From Stenotrophomonas sp. UBA2124 (GTDB taxonomy: Bacteria > Pseudomonadota > Gammaproteobacteria > Xanthomonadales > Xanthomonadaceae): a stretch of 64,000 bases of DNA. Below, piece by piece: positions 52,032 through 59,974 of the stretch. Made by a program: the position numbers and the translations under genes. The stretch spans positions 73,967 to 137,966 of the forward strand of contig DCXY01000002.1 in assembly GCA_002329155.1 (NCBI GenBank), given 5' to 3'. Under the pieces are notes generated by a model. That model was given only the letters and a program-made list of their open reading frames with translations, did no database searches and was not told the origin of the DNA. Numbering within the stretch: the first letter of the stretch is position 1; each line of letters starts with the position of its first letter.

Positions 52032-52327
52032 GCCAGAACGAGCCGGTCAGTGTCCGCATCCTCGACCGCGAATACACCGTTGGTGTGGAGCCGGCCGAAC
52101 GCGACAGCCTCACTGCTGCGGCGCGCATGCTCGACGCAAAGATGCGTGAGATCCGCGGCAGCAATCGCATGGCCGCGGTAGACCGCATCGCGGTATTGGC
52201 CGCACTCAACCTGGCCCACGAACTGCAGCTGGTACGCGACGAACAGGCCGCGCAGCAGCAGCGTTTCCAGAGCGCATTGAACGACCTGAACCGGCGCCTG
52301 GACGTGGCCATCGACAACGCGCGCTGA
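52028..52327 (+). CDS. zapA: Cell division protein ZapA
   Basis: 99 aa. EPVSVRILDREYTVGVEPAERDSLTAAARMLDAKMREIRGSNRMAAVDRIAVLAALNLAHELQ in outline is the ZapA globular domain, and the C-terminus is a coiled coil that tetramerises. It bundles FtsZ filaments at the division site. Start 52028 overlaps the previous stop. The 6S RNA gene follows, as in E. coli (zapA-ssrS-ygfA). Confidence 0.95.
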   Translation: MSQNEPVSVRILDREYTVGVEPAERDSLTAAARMLDAKMREIRGSNRMAAVDRIAVLAALNLAHELQLVRDEQAAQQQRFQSALNDLNRRLDVAIDNAR

Positions 52328-52422
52328 GCGCGCCTGTCACCACCATGCATTGAGACAGCTGAGCGGCTCAGCCAAATGAGCACCATGCACGGCTGAATCC
52401 GTGACATCAACGCGCAAACAGG

Positions 52423-52452
52423 CTGCACCTGCCCGCACAACCCGGCTATACT
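52423..52452 (+). promoter_or_regulatory. ssrS: Probable promoter of 6S RNA
   Basis: TATACT at 52447-52452 is a good -10 element, with CTGCAC (52423-52428) as a weak -35 at 18 bp. It would start transcription near 52459, just before the base-paired 5' end of the 6S RNA. Confidence 0.55.
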
Positions 52453-52458
52453 GGCCTC

Positions 52459-52648
52459 GCGTTCTCTGCTGTGAACGACGGCGTGTGCAAACATTCGCCT
52501 TGTCCCTTAATGACGACCACGGGGGCGCGACGGAGCCGGGTGTGCAGGTCCGCCTTGTAGCGGGAAGCCCGATGGCCCCCCAACGCTCCCACTTGAACCC
52601 CGGGTTCAAGGTCGTTTCGCACGCATCGTCACCGCGGAGAATGCAATA
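52459..52648 (+). ncRNA. ssrS: 6S RNA (regulator of sigma-70 RNA polymerase)
   Basis: About 190 nt between zapA and the 5-FCL gene, the normal ssrS place. The ends pair: GTTCTCTGCTGTG (52461-52473) with CACCGCGGAGAAT (52630-52642), allowing G-U pairs and one mismatch. The near-3' block CTTGAACCCCGGGTTCAAGG is almost identical to the E. coli 6S segment CTTGAACCAAGGGTTCAAGG. 6S RNA mimics an open promoter and sequesters RNA polymerase in stationary phase. The ends are estimated from pairing, not mapped. Confidence 0.88.
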
Positions 52649-52653
52649 TTCCA

Positions 52654-52684
52654 GAACGGCGCCCCCAGGGCGCCGTTCTTTTTT
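52654..52684 (+). terminator. ssrS: 6S RNA terminator
   Basis: An 11-bp stem, GAACGGCGCCC-CCA-GGGCGCCGTTC, followed by six T. This is a strong intrinsic terminator, so the 5-FCL gene probably needs read-through or its own promoter in the 134 bp that follow, where I see nothing clear. Confidence 0.9.
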
Positions 52685-52818
52685 GCCGCCCGTTGCCTGC
52701 CGTGGCAAAGCACGCGGCACTGGGCAACGATTGATTCCGCCACGCATCACCCGCACCCTCTGCCCAGCGCCGCTCCAATGGAGAGGCACTTCGATCACGC
52801 CACAGCCTGCCCACGCCG

Positions 52819-53409
52819 ATGACCAACGATCCGCGCCAAGCCCTTCGCCAGCAACTGCGCCAGCAGCGCCGCGACATTCCCGCCGCGCAGCGCATTGCCG
52901 CCGCCGAAACGCTGGCCGAAAACCTGCTGGCCCTGCCATTCGCAGATGTGAGCGGCCCGGTGGGCGGCTACTGGGCGATGGATGGCGAGATCGCACTGCA
53001 CCGCTGGCAGATGCAGCTGCCGCCACAACAGACCTACTGCCTGCCGGTGCTGCACGGCAAGCTGCTGCGCTTCGCGCCGTGGCGGCCCGGGCAGGCATTG
53101 GTGAGCAACCGGTACGGCATTCCCGAGCCCGACGTGGACCCCGCGCGGGCCTTGCTGCCCGAGCAGATGGCGCTGGTCGTGGCACCGCTGGTGGGCTTTG
53201 ACCCGCACTGCCGCAGGCTGGGCATGGGAGGCGGCTGGTATGATCGCAGCTTCGCATTCCGGCAGCGCCAGCCCGCGCCGCCGTGGCTGGTCGGCGTGGG
53301 TTTTTCCGCCCAGCAGGTGCCGTCGCTGCCGGTCGAGGACTGGGATGTGGCGGTGGATGCCATCTGCACCGAGCTGGGCACTCTCCACCCGGAACCGTTG
53401 AACGCATGA
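52819..53409 (+). CDS. fau: 5-formyltetrahydrofolate cyclo-ligase
   Basis: 196 aa (ygfA/fau). It converts 5-formyl-THF to methenyl-THF with ATP. LRQQLRQQRRDIPAAQRIAAAETLAENL at the N-terminus, ALVVAPLVGFDPHCRRLGMGGGWYDRSFAF as the signature GMGGGxYDR, and the C-terminal VEDWDVAVDAICTELG. In E. coli this gene is transcribed with 6S RNA, and the same order holds here. The stop overlaps the EVE gene start (ATGA). Confidence 0.95.
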   Translation: MTNDPRQALRQQLRQQRRDIPAAQRIAAAETLAENLLALPFADVSGPVGGYWAMDGEIALHRWQMQLPPQQTYCLPVLHGKLLRFAPWRPGQALVSNRYGIPEPDVDPARALLPEQMALVVAPLVGFDPHCRRLGMGGGWYDRSFAFRQRQPAPPWLVGVGFSAQQVPSLPVEDWDVAVDAICTELGTLHPEPLNA

Positions 53410-53882
53410 GCACCCGCAAACGCTACTGGCTGATGAAGTCCGAACCGGACGCCTTTTCCATCGACGACCTGCAGCGCGTGGGCACCGAACCCTGGAACGG
53501 CGTGCGCAACTACCAGGCGCGCAATTTCATGCGCGACGGCATGAAGGTGGGTGACGGCATCCTGTTCTACCACTCCAACACCAAGGTGCCGGGCATCGTC
53601 GGCCTGGCCACGGTGGCCAGCAACGCCTACCCGGACGACACCCAGTTCGACCCGAAATCGGATTATTACGACCCCAAGAGCACGCGCGAGGATCCGCGCT
53701 GGATGCTGGTGGACGTGGCCTTTGACCGCAAGCTGGCGCAGGTGATCGCGCTGGATGAAATCAAGCAGCATGCCGATGCTCTGGGCGAAGGCTTTCCGCT
53801 CACCGCCAAGGGCAACCGCCTGTCGGTGTTCCCGGTGACCGCCACGCAGTGGAAGCAGCTGCTCGCGCTTGAGAAAAAGTGA
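53406..53882 (+). CDS. EVE domain-containing protein
   Basis: 158 aa, cytosolic. RYWLMKSEPDAFSIDDLQRVGTEPWNGVRNYQARNFMRDGMKVGDGILFYHSNTK... covers the EVE domain start. The family (human THYN1 homologues) is related to PUA/YTH folds and is thought to bind modified bases in nucleic acids. The start at 53406 overlaps the cyclo-ligase stop; the longer open frame upstream lies within that gene. Confidence 0.93.
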   Translation: MSTRKRYWLMKSEPDAFSIDDLQRVGTEPWNGVRNYQARNFMRDGMKVGDGILFYHSNTKVPGIVGLATVASNAYPDDTQFDPKSDYYDPKSTREDPRWMLVDVAFDRKLAQVIALDEIKQHADALGEGFPLTAKGNRLSVFPVTATQWKQLLALEKK

Positions 53883-53956
53883 TCTGACATCCGTGATCTG
53901 ACATCCCGGTCACGACGCCCCCTTTCCCAACTCCCTGATCCCTGTCCTGGAAAACC

Positions 53957-54604
53957 ATGTCCGAAGCCAAGCGCCTGGCCGCCGAAAAAGCCATCGAATA
54001 CGTTGAAAAGGGAATGATCGTCGGTGTCGGCACCGGCTCCACCGTGGCCTTTTTCATCGAGGCGCTGGCGCGCATCAAGGACCAGATCGAAGGTGCGGTG
54101 TCCAGCTCCGAGCAGAGCACCGCCCTGCTCAAGGGCCACGGCATCGAGGTGATGGACCTGAACCACACCGGCCAGCTGTCGCTGTACGTGGACGGCGCCG
54201 ATGAGTGCGATGGCAGCAAGAACCTGATCAAGGGCGGCGGTGCCGCGCTGACCCGCGAGAAGATCATTGCCGAGGCAAGCAGGAGATTCGTCTGCATCGT
54301 GGACCCGAGCAAGCAGGTCAAGGTGCTGGGCAAGTTCCCGCTGCCGGTGGAAGTGATCCCGATGGCACGCAGCCTGGTGGCGCGTGAAATCCTGGCCCTG
54401 ACCGGCGGCCAGCCGGTGTGGCGCGACGGCGTGGTCACCGACAACGGCAACCTGATCCTGGACATCCACAACCTCGCCATCACCGACCCGGTGAAGCTGG
54501 AGCAGCAGATCAACCAGATTCCGGGCGTGGTCACCGTGGGCCTGTTCGCACGCCGCCCGGCCGATGTGGTCATCATCGGCGGCGAGCCGCCGCAGGTACT
54601 GTGA
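53957..54604 (+). CDS. rpiA: Ribose-5-phosphate isomerase A
   Basis: 215 aa. It interconverts ribose-5-P and ribulose-5-P in the pentose phosphate pathway. Family blocks: VGVGTGSTVAFFIEAL, the active-site DGADECDGSKNLIKGGGAALTREKI (catalytic Asp and Glu), VDPSKQVKVLGKFPLPVEV and DNGNLILDI. It lies 74 bp after the EVE gene; the gap contains only a 14-bp direct repeat (TGATCTGACATCC-like). Confidence 0.97.
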   Translation: MSEAKRLAAEKAIEYVEKGMIVGVGTGSTVAFFIEALARIKDQIEGAVSSSEQSTALLKGHGIEVMDLNHTGQLSLYVDGADECDGSKNLIKGGGAALTREKIIAEASRRFVCIVDPSKQVKVLGKFPLPVEVIPMARSLVAREILALTGGQPVWRDGVVTDNGNLILDIHNLAITDPVKLEQQINQIPGVVTVGLFARRPADVVIIGGEPPQVL

Positions 54605-54719
54605 CACCCAGGTGACCGGCAAGGCGCGAGGAGGCCCCGTCTTACTCGCCGCCCTGCACTTCTGCCCGCATTGGCGGCATCATCGCAACGCCTCTTTCCA
54701 ACCAGCACGGCCCACCCTC

Positions 54720-55172
54720 ATGAACCTGATGCGCTCGCTCCTGCTGCTGCCCCTGCTCGCCCTGGCCGGCTGTGCCAGCGCCGACGGCAAACACTGGGTG
54801 GAACTGGCCGGCAGCCGCTACCAGGTGGAACTGGCGCAGAACGATGAAACCCGCGCGCGTGGGCTGATGTTCCGCGAGCAGATGGACGCCGACCACGGCA
54901 TGTTGTTCATCCACGAATACCAGGAGCCCCAGGCCTACTGGATGAAGAACACCAAGCTGCCGCTGGACATCCTGTATTTCGACAGCGAGCGCCGGCTGGT
55001 CAGCCAGCAGCGCGATGTACCGCCCTGCTCGGCCGGCGATGCCTGCCCGCCCTACCCCAGCTTCAAACCGGCCCGTTACGTGCTGGAACTCAATGCAGGG
55101 CAGGCCGCGAAGCTGAAACTGCAGGACGGCGCGGAGCTGACTTTCGGCCCCGGCATCCCCAGCGGAAATTGA
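54720..55172 (+). CDS. DUF192 lipoprotein
   Basis: 150 aa. Lipoprotein signal MNLMRSLLLLPLLALAGCAS with Cys near 18. The DUF192 core follows (ETRARGLMFREQMDADHGMLFIHEYQEPQAYWMKNTKLPLDILYFDSERRLVSQQRDVPPCS in outline). The structure is known for this family, the function is not. It is expected in the periplasm. ATG 54720 is chosen because it gives the full signal; upstream codons overlap the intergenic region after rpiA. Confidence 0.88.
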   Translation: MNLMRSLLLLPLLALAGCASADGKHWVELAGSRYQVELAQNDETRARGLMFREQMDADHGMLFIHEYQEPQAYWMKNTKLPLDILYFDSERRLVSQQRDVPPCSAGDACPPYPSFKPARYVLELNAGQAAKLKLQDGAELTFGPGIPSGN

Positions 55173-55226
55173 ACCGCCTGAACGCCCGGCCTTGAACCGG
55201 GCGCACTTTGCCCGCAGTCTTGGGGC

Positions 55227-56075
55227 ATGGCCGATACCCGCATAATTCTTCCGCAGTGGGACGAGCTGGCAAACCTGCCTGATGAGGCATTGCCGCTGCT
55301 GCCTACCGCGCTGCTGATCGCAAGCGACGAATACCCGGCGCTGGACCCGGCCGAGTACGACCGCATGCTGCAGGCACATGCCGACCACCTGCGCGTGGAG
55401 GTGGACGCCACCCGCGAGTGGCCGCGCAAGATCGCCGCCATCAACCACCACCTGTTCAACGAGGTGGGCTACAGCGGCGACAACGACGAGTACTACGACC
55501 CGCGCAACAGCTACCTCAACGAGGTGTTCGAGCGCCGCCTGGGCAACCCGATCTCGCTGGCGCTGGTGCAGATGGAAGTCGCGCGGCGCCTGGGGCTTCC
55601 GCTGGAAGGCATCTCCTTCCCCGGGCACTTCCTGGTGCGGCTGCCGGTGGACGACGGCGTGCTGATCATGGACCCGTTCAACGGTGGCCGCCCGCTGGGC
55701 GTGGACGAGCTGCGCGAGCGCGCGCAGTCCAACCTGGGTGGGCAGGCACCGGACGACAGCGTGCTGGCGCAGATTCTCGACCCGGCCCCGCACCGCGCCA
55801 TCCTGATGCGCATGCTGCGCAACCTGCACGGCGTGTATGCCGAACGCGGCGAATGGGACCGCGCCGCACGCAGCGCCGACCGCATCCTCAAGCTCGCCCC
55901 GGAACAGGCCGATGCCATGCGCGACCGTGGCCTGGCCTACCTGCAGCTGGAACACTTGGCTGGTGCCCGCACCGACCTGAGCCGCTACCTGAAAATGGAA
56001 CCGGACGCCGCCGATGCCGGCAGCATCCGCGACCAGCTCATCGAAATAGGCGGCGAGCGCCCAAGGCTGCATTGA
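55227..56075 (+). CDS. SirB1 family protein (transglutaminase-like plus TPR)
   Basis: 282 aa. The first 190 residues contain the SirB1 transglutaminase-like region (INHHLFNEVGYSGDNDEYYDPRNSYLNEVFERRLGNPISLALVQMEVARRLGLPLEGISFPGHFLV). The usual catalytic Cys position holds Ala here (PISLALVQ), so it is unlikely to be an active transglutaminase; the His (PGHF) is kept. The C-terminal part is TPR-like (YAERGEWDRAARSADRILKLAPEQADAMRDRGLAYLQLEHLAGARTDLSRYL). The end of the gene (ERPRLH) is duplicated 295 bp further down. Confidence 0.88.
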   Translation: MADTRIILPQWDELANLPDEALPLLPTALLIASDEYPALDPAEYDRMLQAHADHLRVEVDATREWPRKIAAINHHLFNEVGYSGDNDEYYDPRNSYLNEVFERRLGNPISLALVQMEVARRLGLPLEGISFPGHFLVRLPVDDGVLIMDPFNGGRPLGVDELRERAQSNLGGQAPDDSVLAQILDPAPHRAILMRMLRNLHGVYAERGEWDRAARSADRILKLAPEQADAMRDRGLAYLQLEHLAGARTDLSRYLKMEPDAADAGSIRDQLIEIGGERPRLH

Positions 56076-56752
56076 GGCTCTTGCCCTCGTGCGCGGCACA
56101 GGGCCAGGCACTGCCCCCTCCCTTGTGCGAAGCACAGGGGAGGGCTGGGGAGGGGTAAGCCGTTCGCCGCCATGTTCACGGTTCACCTCACCGCACAGGC
56201 TGCACCTGCAGGCCCGCGAAAGGCGCCCTCATCCCAACCCTTCTCCCGTCAACGGGAGAAGGGCTAAGGCATCTGGTAGCCCGGGTAAGCGCCAGCGCAC
56301 CCGGGAACGCGCATATCCAACCGTCGTGGCAACACTCGAAATAGACGGTGAGCGCCCAAGGCTGCATTAAGACTCTTGCCCCCTCCCTTGTGCGAAGCAC
56401 AGGGGAGGGCCGGGGTGGGGTGAGCTTTGCGCAGCCATGCTCACGGTTCGCCTCACTGCACAGGCTGCACCTGCAGGCCCGCGAACAGCACCCTCATCCC
56501 AACCCTTCTCCCGTAAACGGGAGAAGGGCTCAGGCATCTGGTACCCCGGATAAGCGCCAGCGCAGCCGGGAACGCGCTGCATTGAGGCTCTTGCCCCCTC
56601 CCTTGTGCGCAGCACAGGGGAGGGTTGGGGAGGGGTAAGCCGTTCGCCGCCATGTTCACGGTTCGCCTCATTGCGCAGGCCGTACTTGCAGGCCCGCGAA
56701 AGGCACCCTCATCCCAACCCTTCTCCCGTGAACGGGAGAAGGGCTTTAGCGC
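56041..56752. repeat. Degenerate tandem array carrying the 3' end of the SirB1-family gene
   Basis: Three degenerate copies of one module. A copy of the gene's last codons (TCGAAATAG...GAGCGCCCAAGGCTGCATT) occurs at 56041 and again at 56336; only GCTGCATTGAGGCTCTTGCC remains at 56576. Offsets are 295 and 215 bp. Each module then has a CCCTCCCTTGTGC hairpin (near 56107, 56382 and 56597), a shared CCATG(T/C)TCACGGTTC segment, and a CCCTTCTCCCGT/ACGGGAGAAGGG hairpin (56238-56263, 56503-56528, 56718-56743). SMAG-like palindromes lie at 56276-56305 and, decayed, at 56541-56570. No gene is supported in this 699-bp stretch. Confidence 0.88.
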
Positions 56753-56774
56753 CCGGGCTACGCGGTCCTGCGCA

Positions 56775-56966
56775 TCACTCCAGCTCGATCATCTCGAAAT
56801 CATCCTTGGTCACGCCGCAGTCCGGGCAGGTCCAGGTGTCGGGCACGTCCTCCCAGCGCGTGCCCGGCGCTATGCCGTCTTCCGGCAAACCATCGGCCTC
56901 GCGGTAAGTGAAACCGCAGACGACGCACATCCAGTTGCGGAAGGTGGAGGCCGGTACAGTGGACAT
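56775..56966 (-). CDS. Rubredoxin
   Basis: 63 aa. Iron is held by four cysteines: C14 and C17 (CVVCG) and C47 and C50 (CPDCG), with the conserved YREADGLPEDGIAPGTRWEDVPDTW between. It is a small electron carrier, in some bacteria serving alkane hydroxylases or oxygen and peroxide detoxification. No partner reductase is seen nearby. It lies alone between the repeat array and divergent thiE, 69 bp from its start codon. Confidence 0.95.
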   Translation of the reverse strand: MSTVPASTFRNWMCVVCGFTYREADGLPEDGIAPGTRWEDVPDTWTCPDCGVTKDDFEMIELE

Positions 56967-57035
56967 CGGGGATAATCACCATCTGAAGAAGCGGCACCGA
57001 TTGTCACACCCCCACCGCCGCACCGGTAGCCATCC

Positions 57036-57665
57036 ATGCCCCAGAACCCCTCCGCCGCACGCGGCATGTACCTGATCACCCCCGACGAGACCGACAGTGC
57101 CCGCCTGCTTGCGCGCGTGCGGCCGCTGCTGCCGGGCATCACCTGGCTGCAGTACCGCAACAAGGCCGTGGATGCGCCCACGCGCCTTGCCCAGGCGCAG
57201 GCGCTGCAGGCGCTGTGCAGCGAGGCAGGTGTGCCCCTGATCATCAACGACGAGCCCGCGCTTGCGCTGCAGGTGGGCGCGGCCGGCGTGCATCTGGGCG
57301 AGGACGACGGCGACATTGCCGCCGCCCGCGCCCTGCTCGGGCCGCAGGCGCTCATCGGTGCCTCCTGCTACGACCAGCTGGAACTGGCCCAGCGCGCGGT
57401 GGCCGCGGGCGCCAGCCATGTCGCCTTTGGCGCGTTCTTCCCCAGCCGCAGCAAGGCCACGACCCGCCAGGCCTCACCAGAACTGCTGCGGCAGAGCGCC
57501 GCGCTGGGCGTGCCGCGGGTGGCCATCGGTGGGCTGACGCCGGACAATGCCAGGCCCATCGTGGAGGCCGGTGCCGATCTGATCGCGGTGATCAGCGGCG
57601 TGTTCAGCGAAGCCGACCCGGTCGCGGCGCTGGCCGCCTACAACCGTTGTTTCGAGCGCGTTTGA
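57036..57665 (+). CDS. thiE: Thiamine-phosphate synthase
   Basis: 209 aa TIM-barrel enzyme that joins HMP-PP and thiazole phosphate to thiamine phosphate. GMYLITPDETDSARLLARV, TWLQYRNKAV, PLIINDEPALALQVGAAGVHLGEDD, IGASCYDQLELAQRAVAAGASHVAFGAFFPSRSKATT and VAIGGLTPDNARPIVEAGADLIAVISGVF are the conserved parts. A second ATG, at codon 11 (57066), would start nearer the first strand. Upstream are 69 bp shared with rubredoxin. hemL follows by 129 bp, with a weak CCCC..GGGG hairpin between. Confidence 0.95.
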   Translation: MPQNPSAARGMYLITPDETDSARLLARVRPLLPGITWLQYRNKAVDAPTRLAQAQALQALCSEAGVPLIINDEPALALQVGAAGVHLGEDDGDIAAARALLGPQALIGASCYDQLELAQRAVAAGASHVAFGAFFPSRSKATTRQASPELLRQSAALGVPRVAIGGLTPDNARPIVEAGADLIAVISGVFSEADPVAALAAYNRCFERV

Positions 57666-57794
57666 GCCCCATCTCTTCCTGCATCCGCAAGGATGCATGC
57701 AAAACAGGGAATGATGCAGGCGCTGCCTGCCACCATCCCCCAACCCCTCGCCCGCTGGGAAAGGGGCCTTGATCAAACACACAGGAGCTTTGCA

Positions 57795-59087
57795 ATGAAC
57801 CACGCCCAGTCCCACGCCCTGTTCCAGCGCGCGCAGACGCTGCTGCCCGGTGGCGTCAACTCGCCGGTGCGTGCGTTCAAATCGGTGGGCGGCGAACCGT
57901 TCTTCGTACAGCGTGCCGATGGCGCCTACCTGTACGACGTGGACGGCAACGGCTACATCGACTATGTCGGCTCATGGGGCCCGATGATCGCCGGCCACAA
58001 CCATCCGGCGGTGCGCGAGGCGGTGCAGCAGACCATCGGCAACGGCCTGTCGTTCGGTGCGCCCTGCCCGGCCGAAGTGACCATGGCCGAGACCATCACC
58101 CGGCTGGTGCCGTCCTGCGAAATGGTGCGCATGGTCAACTCCGGTACCGAGGCCACGCTGTCGGCCATCCGCCTGGCGCGCGGTGCCACCGGCCGCAACC
58201 GCATCGTCAAGTTCGAGGGCTGCTACCACGGCCATGGCGACTCCTTCCTGGTGAAGGCCGGCAGCGGCATGCTCACGCTCGGCGTGCCCACCTCGCCGGG
58301 CGTACCGGCAGGCCTGAGCGAACTCACCCTCACCCTGCCCTACAACGATTTCGACGCTGCCACCGCGCTGTTCGAGCAGCAGGGTGCCGACATCGCCGGC
58401 CTGATCATCGAACCGGTGGTGGGCAACGCCAACTGCATTCCGCCGCGCGAAGGCTACCTGCAGCACCTGCGCGCGCTGTGCACGCAGTACGGCGCGGTGC
58501 TGATCTTCGACGAAGTGATGACCGGTTTCCGCGTCGCGCTGGGCGGCGCACAGGCGTATTACGGCATCACCCCGGACCTGACCACCTTCGGCAAGATCAT
58601 CGGCGGCGGCATGCCGGTGGGCGCCTATGGCGGCCGTCGTGAGCTGATGTCGCAGATCGCACCTGCCGGCCCCATCTACCAGGCTGGCACGCTGAGCGGC
58701 AACCCGGTGGCGATGGCCGCTGGCCTTGCGATGCTGGAGCTGATCCAGCAGCCGGGCTTCCACGACAGGCTCGCCGCCACCACCGCCACACTGTGCGACG
58801 GGCTGGAAGCAGCCGCGCGCGATGCCGGCGTGGACGTCACCACCAACCGTGTCGGCGCGATGTTCGGCCTGTTCTTCACCAACGAAAAGGTGGAAACCTA
58901 CGCGCAGGCAACGGCATGCGACATTCCGGCGTTCAACCGCTTCTTCCACGCCATGCTGGAGCGCGGCGTGTTCCTTGCGCCGTCCGCGTATGAAGCAGGC
59001 TTCCTGTCCAGCGCGCACGACGATGCAGTGATCGAAGCCACCCTGGTCGCCGCACGCGAGTCCTTCAAGGTCGTTGCCGCAGGCTGA
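57795..59087 (+). CDS. hemL: Glutamate-1-semialdehyde 2,1-aminomutase
   Basis: 430 aa PLP enzyme that makes 5-aminolevulinate for tetrapyrroles. SHALFQRAQTLLPGGVNSPVRAFKSVGG at the start, FGAPCPAEVTMAE, RMVNSGTEATLSAIRLARG, KFEGCYHGHGDSFLVKAGSG, LIFDEVMTGFRVALGGAQAYYG and the PLP lysine K267 in TTFGKIIGGGMPVGAYGG are diagnostic. The start MNHAQSH at 57795 has AGGAG upstream; the longer frame crosses the intergenic hairpin. Confidence 0.97.
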   Translation: MNHAQSHALFQRAQTLLPGGVNSPVRAFKSVGGEPFFVQRADGAYLYDVDGNGYIDYVGSWGPMIAGHNHPAVREAVQQTIGNGLSFGAPCPAEVTMAETITRLVPSCEMVRMVNSGTEATLSAIRLARGATGRNRIVKFEGCYHGHGDSFLVKAGSGMLTLGVPTSPGVPAGLSELTLTLPYNDFDAATALFEQQGADIAGLIIEPVVGNANCIPPREGYLQHLRALCTQYGAVLIFDEVMTGFRVALGGAQAYYGITPDLTTFGKIIGGGMPVGAYGGRRELMSQIAPAGPIYQAGTLSGNPVAMAAGLAMLELIQQPGFHDRLAATTATLCDGLEAAARDAGVDVTTNRVGAMFGLFFTNEKVETYAQATACDIPAFNRFFHAMLERGVFLAPSAYEAGFLSSAHDDAVIEATLVAARESFKVVAAG

Positions 59088-59120
59088 TCCGCACGACCGC
59101 CTTCGCTTTGAGTCCACTCC

Positions 59121-59289
59121 GTAGCCCGGGTAAGCGCCAGCGCACCCGGGGCTCTTCGCGGTATATCTGGACTACTGCCATCTGTTGATCCGCGCGTTCC
59201 CGAGCACCCGGGGCTTTTCGCGGTGCAGCTGGACTACTGCCACCTGTTGATCTGCGCGATACCGGGTGCGCTTTGCTTACCCGGGCTAC
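59121..59289. repeat. SMAG-like facing pair with an internal direct repeat
   Basis: In the 254-bp gap between hemL and the HAD gene, a forward palindrome (59121-59150) and an inverted one (59261-59289) flank two direct copies of a ~60-bp segment beginning CACCCGGGGCT(C/T)TTCGCGGT (near 59143 and 59205), each with CTGGACTACTGCCA(T/C)CTGTTGATC. Nothing else is recognised there. Confidence 0.75.
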
Positions 59290-59341
59290 GGGTTGCGGGC
59301 ACCGGCTGCGATACTTGGCCATCTGCCACAACCACCACCCA

Positions 59342-59938
59342 ATGCCCGCTCTCCACGCACTTCTGCTCGATTTCGATGGGCTGCTTGCCGACTACAACCA
59401 CCGCCGCTTTCTTGCCGTTCTGGCGGAGCGCAGCCAGCGCGCGTCAGAGGAAGTGGATGCCGCACTGCGTGTCGAAGGACTGGAACTGGCCCATGCGCGT
59501 GGCGAGCTGGATGCAGCGCAGCTTCTGCAGGCGTTGAGTGAACGGCTGGGCAGCACGCTGCAGGCAGACGACTGGCATCAGGCACGACGGGCGGCAACCA
59601 CGCCACGCCGCGACTGCATCACGCTGCTGCACCGCATCTCTGCCGACACACAGCTCGCAATACTCACGAACAACGGCGCACTGACCCTGCCCGTCATCGA
59701 GCAGCTGCTGCCCGGCCTGCGCGTACTCGGCAGCGCCACGCTCGGCGTGCGCAAGCCTGATCCACGCGCCTATCTGAACGCCTGCACCGCGCTCGGCAGC
59801 GACCCCGCGCATACGGCGTTCGTCGATCACCTGTTCCGCAACGTACAGGGCGCGCGCGCTGCCGGTTTGCAGGCCGATACCGCCCATCACGCGCAGTCAC
59901 TGCGCCGCCTGCTGCGGCGTTGGCATCTGCTTTCCTGA
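59342..59938 (+). CDS. HAD superfamily hydrolase
   Basis: 198 aa. The HAD nucleophile motif DFDG is at residues 10-13 (LLLDFDGLLADYN), motif II is ILTNNG, and motif III is the Lys in GVRKPDPRAYLNA. Motif IV reads FVDHLFRNVQGARAAG, with His where most HADs have a second Asp (VDD). It may bind Mg2+ with VD alone. The helical cap after residue 20 is typical of class I. Most likely a phosphatase on a small metabolite, unknown substrate. The start ATG 59342 fits the family; the frame upstream lies in the repeats. Confidence 0.85.
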   Translation: MPALHALLLDFDGLLADYNHRRFLAVLAERSQRASEEVDAALRVEGLELAHARGELDAAQLLQALSERLGSTLQADDWHQARRAATTPRRDCITLLHRISADTQLAILTNNGALTLPVIEQLLPGLRVLGSATLGVRKPDPRAYLNACTALGSDPAHTAFVDHLFRNVQGARAAGLQADTAHHAQSLRRLLRRWHLLS

Positions 59939-59974
59939 GCCCGGGCGCGCTTCGCGTTACCGGGCTGTCGAGGC

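Noticed and set aside
53880..53907. Direct repeat TGATCTGACATCC(C/G) between the EVE gene and rpiA
   Set aside because: Only two short copies, no symmetry and no known site; probably a small slippage duplication.
56089..56370. Small ORF ending in LEIDGERPRLH between the SirB1-like gene and rubredoxin
   Set aside because: It lies in the tandem repeat array. The ending is a duplicated copy of the SirB1 gene end, and the rest reads through hairpins.
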